A DNA stretch of 64,000 bases from assembly GCF_009467805.1 (NCBI RefSeq), contig NZ_WIAY01000003.1:248001-312000 (forward strand), given 5' to 3'. The notes beneath the pieces were generated by a model. The model did no database searches, had not been told where the DNA came from, and was given only the letters and a program-made list of their open reading frames with translations. This document shows, one piece after another, positions 19,990 through 27,959 of this stretch. The DNA is from Stenotrophomonas nematodicola. Its GTDB lineage: Bacteria > Pseudomonadota > Gammaproteobacteria > Xanthomonadales > Xanthomonadaceae. The stretch's first letter is position 1. Each line of letters opens with the position of its first letter. The position numbers were made by a program, and so were the translations under genes.

Positions 19990-21375
19990 ATGTCTTTTGA
20001 ATCGCTGGGCCTTGCGCCCTTCCTGCTGCGTGCCTTGGCCGAGCAGGGTTACGACACCCCTACCCCGATCCAGGAACAGGCCATCCCGCTGGCCCTGGAC
20101 GGCCGCGACCTGCTGGCCGGCGCCCAGACCGGCACCGGCAAGACCGCTGCCTTCGGCCTGCCGCTGCTGCAGCATCTGGCCACCAACCCGCAGGCCGTCA
20201 ACGGCCCGCGCAAGCCGCGTGCGCTGGTGCTGGCACCGACCCGCGAGCTGGCTACCCAGGTGCATGACAGCCTGCGCGGCTACAGCAAGTACCTGCGCAT
20301 TCCGAGCGCCTGCATCTACGGCGGCGTCGGCATGGGCAACCAGTTCGACGTGCTGCGCCGTGGCGTGGACCTGCTGGTGGCCTGCCCGGGCCGCCTGATC
20401 GACCACCTGGAGCGTCGCAGCGTCGACCTGTCCGGGATCGAAGTGCTGGTGCTGGACGAAGCCGACCGCATGCTCGACATGGGCTTCCTGCCGTCGATCA
20501 AGAAGATCCTGGCCAAGCTGCCGCGCCAGAACCGCCAGACCCTGCTGTTCTCGGCCACCTTCGAGGAGAGCATCAAGCAGTTGGCGCTGGAGTTCATGCG
20601 CAACCCGGAACAGATCCAGGTCACGCCGAAGAACACCGTCGCCGAAACCATCACCCACCGCGTGCACCCGGTCGATGGCGCGCGCAAGCGCGAACTGCTG
20701 CTGCACCTGCTGGCCCAGGACAGCCGTGAGCAGACCCTGGTGTTCGGCCGTACCAAGCACGGCTGCGACAAGCTGGCCACGTTCCTGGAGAAGTCCGGCA
20801 TCAAGACCGCGGCGATCCACGGCAACAAGAGCCAGGGCCAGCGTCTGCGTGCCCTCGGCGACTTCAAGGCCGGCCGCGTGACCGTGCTGGTGGCCACCGA
20901 CATCGCCGCACGCGGTATCGACATCAACGAGCTGCCGAAGGTCATCAACTACGACCTGCCGATGGTGGCCGAAGATTACGTGCACCGCATCGGTCGTACC
21001 GGCCGCAACGGCTCGACCGGCCAGGCGATCTCGCTGGTGGCGCAGGACGAGGCCAAGCTGCTGCGCCAGATCGTGCGCCTGCTGGACAAGGACATGGACA
21101 TCCGCGACGTGCCGGGCTTCGAGCCGCAGACGCCGATCCGCTGGGGCAACAGCGCGCCGGGCAAGGCCGAGCAGCCCGGTGGCGACCGTTCGCCGCGCAA
21201 GCACGCGCGTCGTCCGCACAGCGAGGCCCCGCGCCACGCCCATGCCGGCCCGAAGAAGGCCGGTGGCGGCCAGCGCGATGGTGCCGGCCGCGGTGCGCCG
21301 CGTGGCGGCCAGCCGCAGGGCCAGCGCCGTGGCAGTGGTGGCCGCGGTCCGGGTGGCGGCAGCCGCGCGGGCTGA
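19990..21375 (+). CDS. rhlE: DEAD-box ATP-dependent RNA helicase RhlE
   Basis: A 461-residue RNA helicase acting in ribosome assembly and RNA turnover. All core motifs are visible: Q motif with TPTPIQEQAIP, motif I AQTGTGKT (45-52), PTRELA, VLDEADRMLDMGF, LFSATF, and motif VI HRIGRTGR. From about residue 385 the tail is basic and rich in Arg-Gly and Gly-Gln repeats, as in RhlE proteins, for RNA binding. The ATG at 19990 has GGAG about 12 bases upstream. The gene is followed at once by a strong terminator. Confidence 0.93.
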   Translation: MSFESLGLAPFLLRALAEQGYDTPTPIQEQAIPLALDGRDLLAGAQTGTGKTAAFGLPLLQHLATNPQAVNGPRKPRALVLAPTRELATQVHDSLRGYSKYLRIPSACIYGGVGMGNQFDVLRRGVDLLVACPGRLIDHLERRSVDLSGIEVLVLDEADRMLDMGFLPSIKKILAKLPRQNRQTLLFSATFEESIKQLALEFMRNPEQIQVTPKNTVAETITHRVHPVDGARKRELLLHLLAQDSREQTLVFGRTKHGCDKLATFLEKSGIKTAAIHGNKSQGQRLRALGDFKAGRVTVLVATDIAARGIDINELPKVINYDLPMVAEDYVHRIGRTGRNGSTGQAISLVAQDEAKLLRQIVRLLDKDMDIRDVPGFEPQTPIRWGNSAPGKAEQPGGDRSPRKHARRPHSEAPRHAHAGPKKAGGGQRDGAGRGAPRGGQPQGQRRGSGGRGPGGGSRAG

Positions 21376-21399
21376 TCCGTTCGCGGAGTGCTGAAACAG

Positions 21400-21431
21400 A
21401 AAAAGGGCGACGCATTGCGTCGCCCTTTTTC
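21400..21431 (+). terminator. Rho-independent terminator of rhlE
   Basis: AAAAAGGGCGACGC and GCGTCGCCCTTTTT form a near-perfect stem with a short loop and a T run, 25 bases after the rhlE stop. The A run on the other arm makes it bidirectional, so it can also end the peptidase transcript from the right. Confidence 0.92.
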
Positions 21432-21465
21432 ATTGCGCGGGGGTCCGGGGTTGGCGTGGAGGGCC

Positions 21466-21487
21466 GCCGGGCAGAGCCCGGCTCTAC
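21466..21487 (-). repeat. SMAG-like repeat overlapping the peptidase stop codon
   Basis: On the minus strand it reads GTAG followed by AGCCGGGC, a TCT loop and GCCCGGC. This is the arrangement of SMAG elements known from S. maltophilia: GTAG at one terminus and a short stem-loop. The TAG of GTAG is the stop codon of the M14 peptidase gene (21484-21486). Confidence 0.75.
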
Positions 21488-24066
21488 CCGCGTTGCTTGG
21501 CCGGGTTGAGCTGGTTGCCGAAGAAGATCGCGTTCAACAGCAGCCGCTCGGTGCCGTGCCAGTACTTGCGGTGCGCCGGATCGTCAGCGAACAGGACCAC
21601 GTTGCCCTGCCCCTGCGGCGAGACCAGCAGCCATGCCGAGCCCGCCACGCGGTTGCGGTTGGCCTCGGACAGATAGCCGTTGACGCGCGGCGTGGCGTCG
21701 ATGCGCACCACCGTGGAAAACGGATTGCGGCTCGGCTTGAAGCTGATGCCGTTCTCCTTGTTGACCGCCAGTTCCGTGCGTGGCAGGCCGAAGCCCAGCG
21801 GATGGCTGGTGTCCACATCGGCACTGAGGATGTTGCCACTCACCCGCTCGATCGCGGCGATGTCGCGCTGGTCGCCGAATGCCCGGCGCGAGGCATCCGG
21901 TTGCGTTTCTTCTGCGCCCAGCACTTCGTCGGCGAGCTTCTGCTCGATCGCCCAGCGCGCGGCGCTGCCATAGGTGACCAGTGATCCACCGGCGTTGATC
22001 CAGCGCTTCAGCGCCGCCACCGCGGCCGCGTCGACACCGGCATAGGTGCCGCCGGCGAGCACGATCGTGGTGTAACGGTCCAGCGTGACCTTGCCCAGCT
22101 GGGCCGGGTCCAGCTTGCTGGCCGGCAGCCGCACCTGCTGGTCAAGCAGGAACCACGCCGATCCGATCTCGGTGGCACTGACGCCCTCGCCCATCACCAG
22201 CGCCACTGCCGGTGTGCGCAGCGATTTCACGCTGTCGCTGCCCAGGTCGATACCGCTGCGGCTCTGGCCACTGGCCACCGCGTACAGGCGCACACCACTG
22301 TCGCGCGCGATCTGCTCGACCGCCGCCAGCAGTTCCCCTCCGGCCAGCGGCTGGCCGGCTACCGGAATCACCACGCTGCCGCGCGCGAACGACTGCTCGC
22401 CGTCGGCGGTGGCCGCCGTGAACGGCTGGAAGGCGGCACGGGTCTTCAGCCCCCGTGCCTGCAGCGCGTACAACGCCTGGCTGGCGTTGTAGTCGCGCCA
22501 GTCGAGCACGTACGCGAAGCCGGCCTGGCCGCCACTCACGCCCCCCTGTGCCGGTGCCACTGCGGTGATGCGCGGACCGCCGTCGAGGCGGCTGCGGCTG
22601 CCGGCAAAGGCCACCCCGTAGGCCGGCGCGATGGCGTAGGACGTGCTGCCATAGAACACGTCGCCCTTGATCGGCGGTGTGTCGGCGAAGATCGAATGCA
22701 CCAGTCGGAACTGGGGCTGTGCGGTCGGCACCACGTATGCACTCCCGGGGAGGAAGCGCTGGCCGTCCACGGTCACCGCCGCGGTCAGCGGCTGCACGGT
22801 GATCCGGTGCTGCAACAGCAGGTCGAGCAGTCGGGCGGTCAGGCCGGGATCATGCGCGTCGCCGAACACGAATGCCTTCACCGGCTGCTGGCCCGCCTGC
22901 GTCAGCGCGGACTGGAAGAAATCCTTCTGCAACGCAATCAGCCCGTCGCGTTCGGTGACCGCACCGCGCACGGTGCCCAGGCCGGTGGCCACCTGGTTGC
23001 GGATGGTGAAGGGGAACGTGAGCAGGCCGTTGACCGACTCCTGCACGCGCCCGCGCGAGCTGGCCTGCTCGACCGTCACTCCGACGGCACCGTGGAAGTC
23101 GGGGTAGGTGGAGCCGTACACCGGCGAGAAGTTGTCGAAGTTCTCGCCGGTGTAGTACAGCGAGCCCAGCGCATCCAGCGCCTGTGCGTGGTACCTGGCC
23201 AGGGTCCTGTTGAACGCGTACGACGCGGCCGGGATCAGCGGGCTGTGCATGCTCGCCGGCGACGGCTCGAAGTAGTAGGTGCTGTCCTTGCCCATCTCGT
23301 GGAAGTCGATCTGGACGTTGGGATACCAGCGATGGAAGTAGGCGATCTTCGGCCGCGTATCCTGCTGGGTCAGCGCCAGCCAGTCGCGGTTGAGGTCGGT
23401 GAAATAGTGGTTGGTACGTCCCTGTGGGAACGGTTCGACGTGTTCCTTGTCGGCCGGATCGGCCGATGCCGGCGACGACGCGTGGGCGTTGTGCCAGCTT
23501 GCCGCGCGGTCGCGGCCGTCGGGGTTCTGCGCGGGATCGAACAGCACCACCGCCCGATCCAGCCACTGGGCGGTGTCGGCACTGCGGTTGGCCACCAGGT
23601 AGTAGGCAGTCAGCAGTGCCGCCTCCCCGCTGGAGGTTTCATTGCCGTGCACGCTGTAGCCCAGCCAGACCACCACCGGGCTGTTGCCGGCCGCCGACAG
23701 CGGCTGTGCCGGATCGGCCAGGGTGACGTGCTGGCGGCGGAGGGTCTCCAACTGCTGATGGTTCTGCGCCGAGGTGACCGTGGCGATCAGCAGGGGGCGG
23801 CCTTCGTAGCTGGTGCCGATGCGCTCGACCTTGATTTTGTCCGAATGCCGGGCCAGTTCGTCGAAATAGGCCACCAGCTGGTCGTGGCGGGTGTAGCGGC
23901 TGCCGATCTCGTAGCCGAGGAACTGCTGCGGGGTGGGAATGGACGGATCGAAATCACCGCCCTGCGGAAAGAAGTACGCGCTCTGCGCGAAGGCTGGCGC
24001 AGCCAGCAACCAGAGCGATCCCACCAGCCAGGCGATGGGACGTGACACGACACGATGCAAGGACAC
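21484..24066 (-). CDS. Secreted M14-family zinc carboxypeptidase
   Basis: An 860-residue exported metallopeptidase. The signal peptide ends at AFAQ (about residue 28). The M14 zinc ligands are visible: H140 and E143 in HGNET, and H256 in DFHEMG; NPDGRDR and the likely catalytic E333 in VTVEQASS follow. The long C-terminal part (about 400-860) has no recognised domain, though a stretch near 690-720 resembles a class-I glutamine-amidotransferase-like sheet. The start is GTG at 24066 with GGGGAA six bases upstream. It lies 60 bases downstream of a TonB receptor on the same strand, which suggests that the two act on one peptide-like substrate. Confidence 0.85.
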   Translation of the reverse strand: MSLHRVVSRPIAWLVGSLWLLAAPAFAQSAYFFPQGGDFDPSIPTPQQFLGYEIGSRYTRHDQLVAYFDELARHSDKIKVERIGTSYEGRPLLIATVTSAQNHQQLETLRRQHVTLADPAQPLSAAGNSPVVVWLGYSVHGNETSSGEAALLTAYYLVANRSADTAQWLDRAVVLFDPAQNPDGRDRAASWHNAHASSPASADPADKEHVEPFPQGRTNHYFTDLNRDWLALTQQDTRPKIAYFHRWYPNVQIDFHEMGKDSTYYFEPSPASMHSPLIPAASYAFNRTLARYHAQALDALGSLYYTGENFDNFSPVYGSTYPDFHGAVGVTVEQASSRGRVQESVNGLLTFPFTIRNQVATGLGTVRGAVTERDGLIALQKDFFQSALTQAGQQPVKAFVFGDAHDPGLTARLLDLLLQHRITVQPLTAAVTVDGQRFLPGSAYVVPTAQPQFRLVHSIFADTPPIKGDVFYGSTSYAIAPAYGVAFAGSRSRLDGGPRITAVAPAQGGVSGGQAGFAYVLDWRDYNASQALYALQARGLKTRAAFQPFTAATADGEQSFARGSVVIPVAGQPLAGGELLAAVEQIARDSGVRLYAVASGQSRSGIDLGSDSVKSLRTPAVALVMGEGVSATEIGSAWFLLDQQVRLPASKLDPAQLGKVTLDRYTTIVLAGGTYAGVDAAAVAALKRWINAGGSLVTYGSAARWAIEQKLADEVLGAEETQPDASRRAFGDQRDIAAIERVSGNILSADVDTSHPLGFGLPRTELAVNKENGISFKPSRNPFSTVVRIDATPRVNGYLSEANRNRVAGSAWLLVSPQGQGNVVLFADDPAHRKYWHGTERLLLNAIFFGNQLNPAKQRG

Positions 24067-24126
24067 AGCGATTCCCCATGAAACGGGAGCCGGCGTGCAT
24101 GCCGGCCCCGATGGTGACGGACGTGG

Positions 24127-26781
24127 TCAGAAGCGGTAGTCGAAACCGACCGTGACATAGCGGCCACGCAGGTCGTACTGACTGAAGTCGTACGGCGCGC
24201 GGATGCCCGGGAAGGAGGCGTCGTACGGCGGTTCCTCATCGGCCAGGTTCTGGATCTTGGCGTACAGGGTCAGCTTCTCCAGCCCGGTGTAGGCCAGGTA
24301 CAGATCGAACTGGCTGTAGGCATCCACACGATCCTGCACCGCGGTGGCGGCGGCGCTGGCCTTCTGGTCATAGCCACTGGTGTAGTACCAGGTCAGCGCG
24401 GTGCGGATGTCGCCATAGCTCCAGTCCAGGGTGGTGGTGGCCTTGTTCCTGGGCAGCGTGGCGCCCCGGTTGCTGCCGGCATAGTCCACCAGCGGCCCAC
24501 CGACCACGGTGGGGCGGCGGTAGCTGCGCACGTGGGTGAAGGCGCTGCTGAGCCCGAAGTCGCCGGCGCGCTCGGTCGGGAAGCGCTGGCGCAGTTCCAC
24601 GTCGACGCCGGAGGTCTTCAGTTCGCTCAGGTTTTGGTAGCGGTTGTACACCGCCAGCAGCTTGCCGCGCTCATCGCGCAGGACCGCGCCGGGCACGTTG
24701 TCGGTCACCAGGGTCTGGGTGTTGTTGGTACCCACCAGGTTCTCCAGCTCGATGCGGTAGTAGTCCACGCTCAGGCTGGTGTTGGACCACGGCGACAGTA
24801 CGATGCCGGCGTTGAAGCTCCTGGTGCGTTCGGGCTTGAGGTCGTTGTTGCCGACGGTGAAGAAGGTCGGGTTCTGGCGCGAGCCCGGCACGTCCGGATC
24901 ACGCGGGTCGATCACGCTGCCGTAGGCGATGCTGGTGCTGTTGGAGTTCTCCGACAGCGACGGCGCGCGGAAGCCCCTGGAGGCGGCGGCACGCACCAGC
25001 AGGATGTCCCACGGCTGCCAGCGCAGGCTCAGCTTGGGCGAGAACGCATCGCCGAAATCACTGTAATGGTCGGCACGCGCGGCGGCCTGCAGTTCCAGCC
25101 GCTCGGCCAGCGGCACATTGACCTCGGCATAGGCTGCGGTGACCTTGCGCTCGCCGTGCACCTCGGCGATGGCCGGGCGGATCTGCAGGCCGGCATCGAT
25201 CTGCCACGGGTTGTTGGAGTCGAGCTTCTCGCGGCGCCACTCGGCACCGGCGGCGAAGCCGATCTCACCGGCCCAGGTGTGGCCGAGCGCACCGGATATC
25301 CTGGCATCCACGCCCTGCAGCACCGATTCGGCCGGCCGCAGCGTGCTGATGTTGATGGCGTTGAGCACGTCCGGTGCGGTTGCGGACGGGTTGAGCAGGT
25401 TGTAACTGCCATCGGCCAGCGCCGCAGCCAGCGCATAGCGGTTGGCAAAGCCGCCGGAGACGGTTTCGCGCTCGCTGCTGCGTGCGCCGAACGCGCCCAC
25501 TTCCCAGTCCCAGTTCTGCAGGCTGCCGCGCACCCCGACCAGGCCGCGGTAGGCCTGCGACCGGTTGGTCTTGATGGTCGGCCCAAGGTTGAAGAAGGTG
25601 TACTCGATCGGCACCGCGCGGCCATACGGGTTGTACGGGCTGCTGGCGGGCAGGTTGGACGACACCGGCTCGGCCAGGCCGGTATCGGCATTCAGAGCGA
25701 AGCGGCCGCTTTCCAGGGTGAAGAACGGGCTGCTGCCGAACCAGGAGACGCCCTTGATGTCGCTGTACAGCACTTCGCCGAAGGCTTCGACGGAATCGTT
25801 CACGCGGAAGGTGCCGTTGACGTAGGCCTGGTAGCGCTTGGTGGAGGGAATCAGCGTGGTGTACGGCGCCTGGTTGAAGCCGCAAGTATTGCCGGCAAGG
25901 CCGTCGATCGGCGCGCTGGCCACCAGCGTGGTGCCTTCCGGGCAGTTGCCGCTGGCATCGAGCATCGGCACCGAAGCGCCGTTGATCAGATAGCGCGCGC
26001 CCTTGGCCGACCAGCCGTTCCAGCGGCCGCCGGGCGTGTCGGTATAGATGCCGGACCTGGTGAGGTCGCGCTGGTCCTGGTCCAGGCGCTCGCGGTTGTA
26101 GCCTTCCAGGCTCACCAGGATGTTGTAGCCATCGGTGTCGAGGTCGCCGATGCCGCCGATGAACTTCAGGTTCTGCTCGTCCAGCCCGCCCTGGTCGGCC
26201 GTGCCGAGGCTGCCACCGAGGTCGGCGCCCTGGAAGTTCTGCCGGGTGATGATGTTGACCACACCGGCTACTGCGTCGGAGCCGTACACCGCCGAGGCGC
26301 CGTCCTTGAGCACTTCGATGCGTTCCACCGCCACCAGCGGCAGCGCGTTGAGGTTGACGAAGGTGTCTGACAGGCCGCCGGCCGGGAAGCCGTAGTTGGC
26401 CAGGCGGCGCCCGTTGAGCAGCACCAGCGTGTTCTTCTGCGACAGGCCGCGCAGGCCGATACCGGCCGAACCGGAGGCCCAGCCGTTGTTGGTGGTTTCG
26501 TTGGTGGCATTGCCGGTGTTGGCCGAGATCGAGCGCAGCAGGTCGGCGACGGTGGCCTTGCCGGTCTCCTCCAACTGCTGGCGGTCGATCACCTGCACCG
26601 GATTGGCGCTTTCGGTGTCGGTACGTTTGATGTTGGAGCCGGTGACCCGCACCGCGGCGAGCGTCGTGCTCTCGCCGGCGGCATCGGCAGCGGCGGTATC
26701 GGCGGAGGAATACGCCAGCGCAGGCAAAGGCGTGGCCAGTGCAGCGGAAAGAGCCGCTACAAGAAGAGTGTGCTTGGGCAT
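24127..26781 (-). CDS. TonB-dependent outer-membrane receptor
   Basis: An 884-residue receptor. A signal peptide ends near PALAYS. A TonB-box-like TTLAAVRVTG lies near residue 40. A plug domain spans about 55-170 (NGRRLANYGFPAGG, VERIEVLKDGASAVYGSDAVAGVVNI), and then a 22-strand barrel ends in F, as outer-membrane proteins do. It lacks FecA-type signalling features, and no sigma or anti-sigma gene is adjacent. Substrate is unknown; co-transcription with a secreted carboxypeptidase points to a peptide or peptide-derived ligand. The ATG at 26781 is preferred over an upstream TTG. Confidence 0.9.
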   Translation of the reverse strand: MPKHTLLVAALSAALATPLPALAYSSADTAAADAAGESTTLAAVRVTGSNIKRTDTESANPVQVIDRQQLEETGKATVADLLRSISANTGNATNETTNNGWASGSAGIGLRGLSQKNTLVLLNGRRLANYGFPAGGLSDTFVNLNALPLVAVERIEVLKDGASAVYGSDAVAGVVNIITRQNFQGADLGGSLGTADQGGLDEQNLKFIGGIGDLDTDGYNILVSLEGYNRERLDQDQRDLTRSGIYTDTPGGRWNGWSAKGARYLINGASVPMLDASGNCPEGTTLVASAPIDGLAGNTCGFNQAPYTTLIPSTKRYQAYVNGTFRVNDSVEAFGEVLYSDIKGVSWFGSSPFFTLESGRFALNADTGLAEPVSSNLPASSPYNPYGRAVPIEYTFFNLGPTIKTNRSQAYRGLVGVRGSLQNWDWEVGAFGARSSERETVSGGFANRYALAAALADGSYNLLNPSATAPDVLNAINISTLRPAESVLQGVDARISGALGHTWAGEIGFAAGAEWRREKLDSNNPWQIDAGLQIRPAIAEVHGERKVTAAYAEVNVPLAERLELQAAARADHYSDFGDAFSPKLSLRWQPWDILLVRAAASRGFRAPSLSENSNSTSIAYGSVIDPRDPDVPGSRQNPTFFTVGNNDLKPERTRSFNAGIVLSPWSNTSLSVDYYRIELENLVGTNNTQTLVTDNVPGAVLRDERGKLLAVYNRYQNLSELKTSGVDVELRQRFPTERAGDFGLSSAFTHVRSYRRPTVVGGPLVDYAGSNRGATLPRNKATTTLDWSYGDIRTALTWYYTSGYDQKASAAATAVQDRVDAYSQFDLYLAYTGLEKLTLYAKIQNLADEEPPYDASFPGIRAPYDFSQYDLRGRYVTVGFDYRF

Positions 26782-26846
26782 GAACTTCAGTGGGGTGGTG
26801 GACGACAAGTTCCGCAGTAGTCCATGCCTGGCCGGCGGGCGGCCAA

Positions 26847-26897
26847 TAACATCTCTTCATACGGATATAAGAGAAACTAACATCTCTTCATCCGGAT
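26847..26897 (-). promoter_or_regulatory. Tandem 20-bp operator-like repeats upstream of the TonB receptor
   Basis: Two copies of TAACATCTCTTCATMCGGAT at 26847-26866 and 26878-26897 differ at one base and start 31 bp apart, three helical turns. A third element, AAGAGA at 26869-26874, makes a dyad with the TCTCTT of the first copy. On the minus strand the second copy and a TTATAT -10-like sequence between them place the repeats over the likely promoter. They look like cooperative binding sites of an unidentified regulator. Confidence 0.55.
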
Positions 26898-26957
26898 GGA
26901 AATGTTTTTGTGAGGGCGACGTGGCATCTCGCGCCCACCCACGGCCAGTGAGCCCAG

Positions 26958-26963
26958 TACAAT
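26958..26963 (+). promoter_or_regulatory. -10 box immediately upstream of queD
   Basis: TACAAT ends six bases before the queD ATG and no Shine-Dalgarno sequence is present, so transcription may start at or next to the start codon (leaderless mRNA). No good -35 box is seen. Confidence 0.45.
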
Positions 26964-26969
26964 GGGCCG

Positions 26970-27323
26970 ATGGAAATCTTCAAAGTCTTCACCCTCGAGG
27001 CCGCGCACCGCCTCCCCAACGTGCCGCCGGGCCACAAGTGCGCGCGCCTGCATGGCCACTCCTTCCGTGTGGAGCTGAAGGTGGAAGGCGAGCCAGGCGA
27101 ACAGACCGGGTGGATCATGGATTTCGGCGACGTCAAAGCCGCCTTCCAGCCGATCTACGACCGCCTGGACCACCACTACCTCAACGACATTCCCGGCCTG
27201 GACAACCCGACCAGCGAACGGCTGGCGATCTGGATCTGGGACGAGCTCAAGCCGGCGCTGCCCCAGCTCAGCGAAGTGACCGTGCACGAGACCTGCACCT
27301 CGGGCTGCCGCTACCGCGGCTGA
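26970..27323 (+). CDS. queD: 6-carboxy-5,6,7,8-tetrahydropterin synthase QueD
   Basis: A 117-residue enzyme of queuosine (7-deazaguanine) biosynthesis making 6-carboxytetrahydropterin from dihydroneopterin triphosphate. The family signature is complete: EAAHRLP, the catalytic Cys and zinc His in [23 protein letters not shown] and [11 protein letters not shown]. The high match to what I know of E. coli QueD and the short length separate it from eukaryote-like PTPS. Other que genes are not adjacent. Confidence 0.93.
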   Translation: MEIFKVFTLEAAHRLPNVPPGHKCARLHGHSFRVELKVEGEPGEQTGWIMDFGDVKAAFQPIYDRLDHHYLNDIPGLDNPTSERLAIWIWDELKPALPQLSEVTVHETCTSGCRYRG

Positions 27324-27344
27324 GGCCTGGAACGCGGCAGCAGG

Positions 27345-27361
27345 GCCGGCCACTGGCCGGC
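27345..27361. repeat. REP-like palindrome after queD
   Basis: GCCGGCCA/TGGCCGGC inverted repeat with a minimal loop, 22 bases after the queD stop. Likely a 3'-end or repeat element; no T run. Confidence 0.45.
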
Positions 27362-27382
27362 GACCGCCCGATGAACACCGCA

Positions 27383-27490
27383 ATCTGCAAGACAACCCAT
27401 TGATCTGCAAGTGGTTTGACTGAAACCGGACCGTAACGGGCAGGAATTTGTTGCATCGCAATAAATTTGGCGTATGCTGCATTGCATCAA
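27383..27490 (+). promoter_or_regulatory. Phasin promoter region with repeated TGCA-type motifs
   Basis: ATCTGCAAG occurs at 27383-27391 and 27403-27411, 20 bp apart. Closer to the gene come TTGCATCGCAA (27451-27461) and CTGCATTGCAT. TTGCAT (27451-27456), a 16-base spacer and TATGCT (27473-27478) form a possible promoter. PhaR repressors of PHA genes are known to bind TGC/GCA-rich repeats, so these may be PhaR sites; this is inference. Confidence 0.45.
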
Positions 27491-27510
27491 CGTTCTCGAG
27501 CCGTCCTGCC

Positions 27511-27858
27511 ATGACGTCCGCGTTCACCGATTCCTTCAGCGACTACACCCGCCAGCTGGCCGCCACGGCCACGCGTGCCAACCGGCTCGCACTGGAGAAT
27601 GCCGAAAGCATGTTCGGCGTGCAGTTGAAGACGCTGGAGAAGAACATCACCGCCACCAGCGGGTTCTTCGGTGAAATCGTGCAGTCACAGGAACCGGGCA
27701 CGCTGTTGCCCAAGGGCGCCCAGCTGGCCCGCGACAACCTCGCGCGCTGGGCCAGTGCCCACCAGGAAGTGGTTGGCCTGGGGCTGAAGGCCTCCGAGGC
27801 GTTCGGCGAACTGGCGCGGCAACCGTTCGCAGGCGCTGCCGGTACCGGCCGCCGCTGA
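27511..27858 (+). CDS. Phasin family protein
   Basis: A 115-residue helical protein of the phasin_2 type, which coats polyhydroxyalkanoate granules or regulates their formation. Signs are the amphipathic repeats with A-T-R-A-N-R-L-A-L-E-N and the pattern LKTLEKNITAT...F followed by LARDNLARWASAHQEVVGLGLKASEAFGEL. The ATG at 27511 has only a weak ribosome site. No PHA synthase is adjacent. A single-gene unit bounded by its own promoter and terminators. Confidence 0.75.
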   Translation: MTSAFTDSFSDYTRQLAATATRANRLALENAESMFGVQLKTLEKNITATSGFFGEIVQSQEPGTLLPKGAQLARDNLARWASAHQEVVGLGLKASEAFGELARQPFAGAAGTGRR

Positions 27859-27876
27859 ACCCCATCGACATCGCAT

Positions 27877-27944
27877 TTGCGTGGGTCCCTCCCCCCACGC
27901 AATCCCAGACCCGACAGAACCCTCCCTCTGTCGGGTCTTTTTTT
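27877..27944 (+). terminator. Double hairpin terminator after the phasin gene
   Basis: A first stem GCGTGGG / CCCACGC (27879-27900) is followed by a strong second one, AGACCCGACAGA / TCTGTCGGGTCT with a seven-T tail (27907-27944). The second is a textbook Rho-independent terminator on the plus strand; it also separates the phasin gene from the convergent histidine kinase gene. Confidence 0.92.
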
Positions 27945-27959
27945 GTCCTGGCTCGCGGG

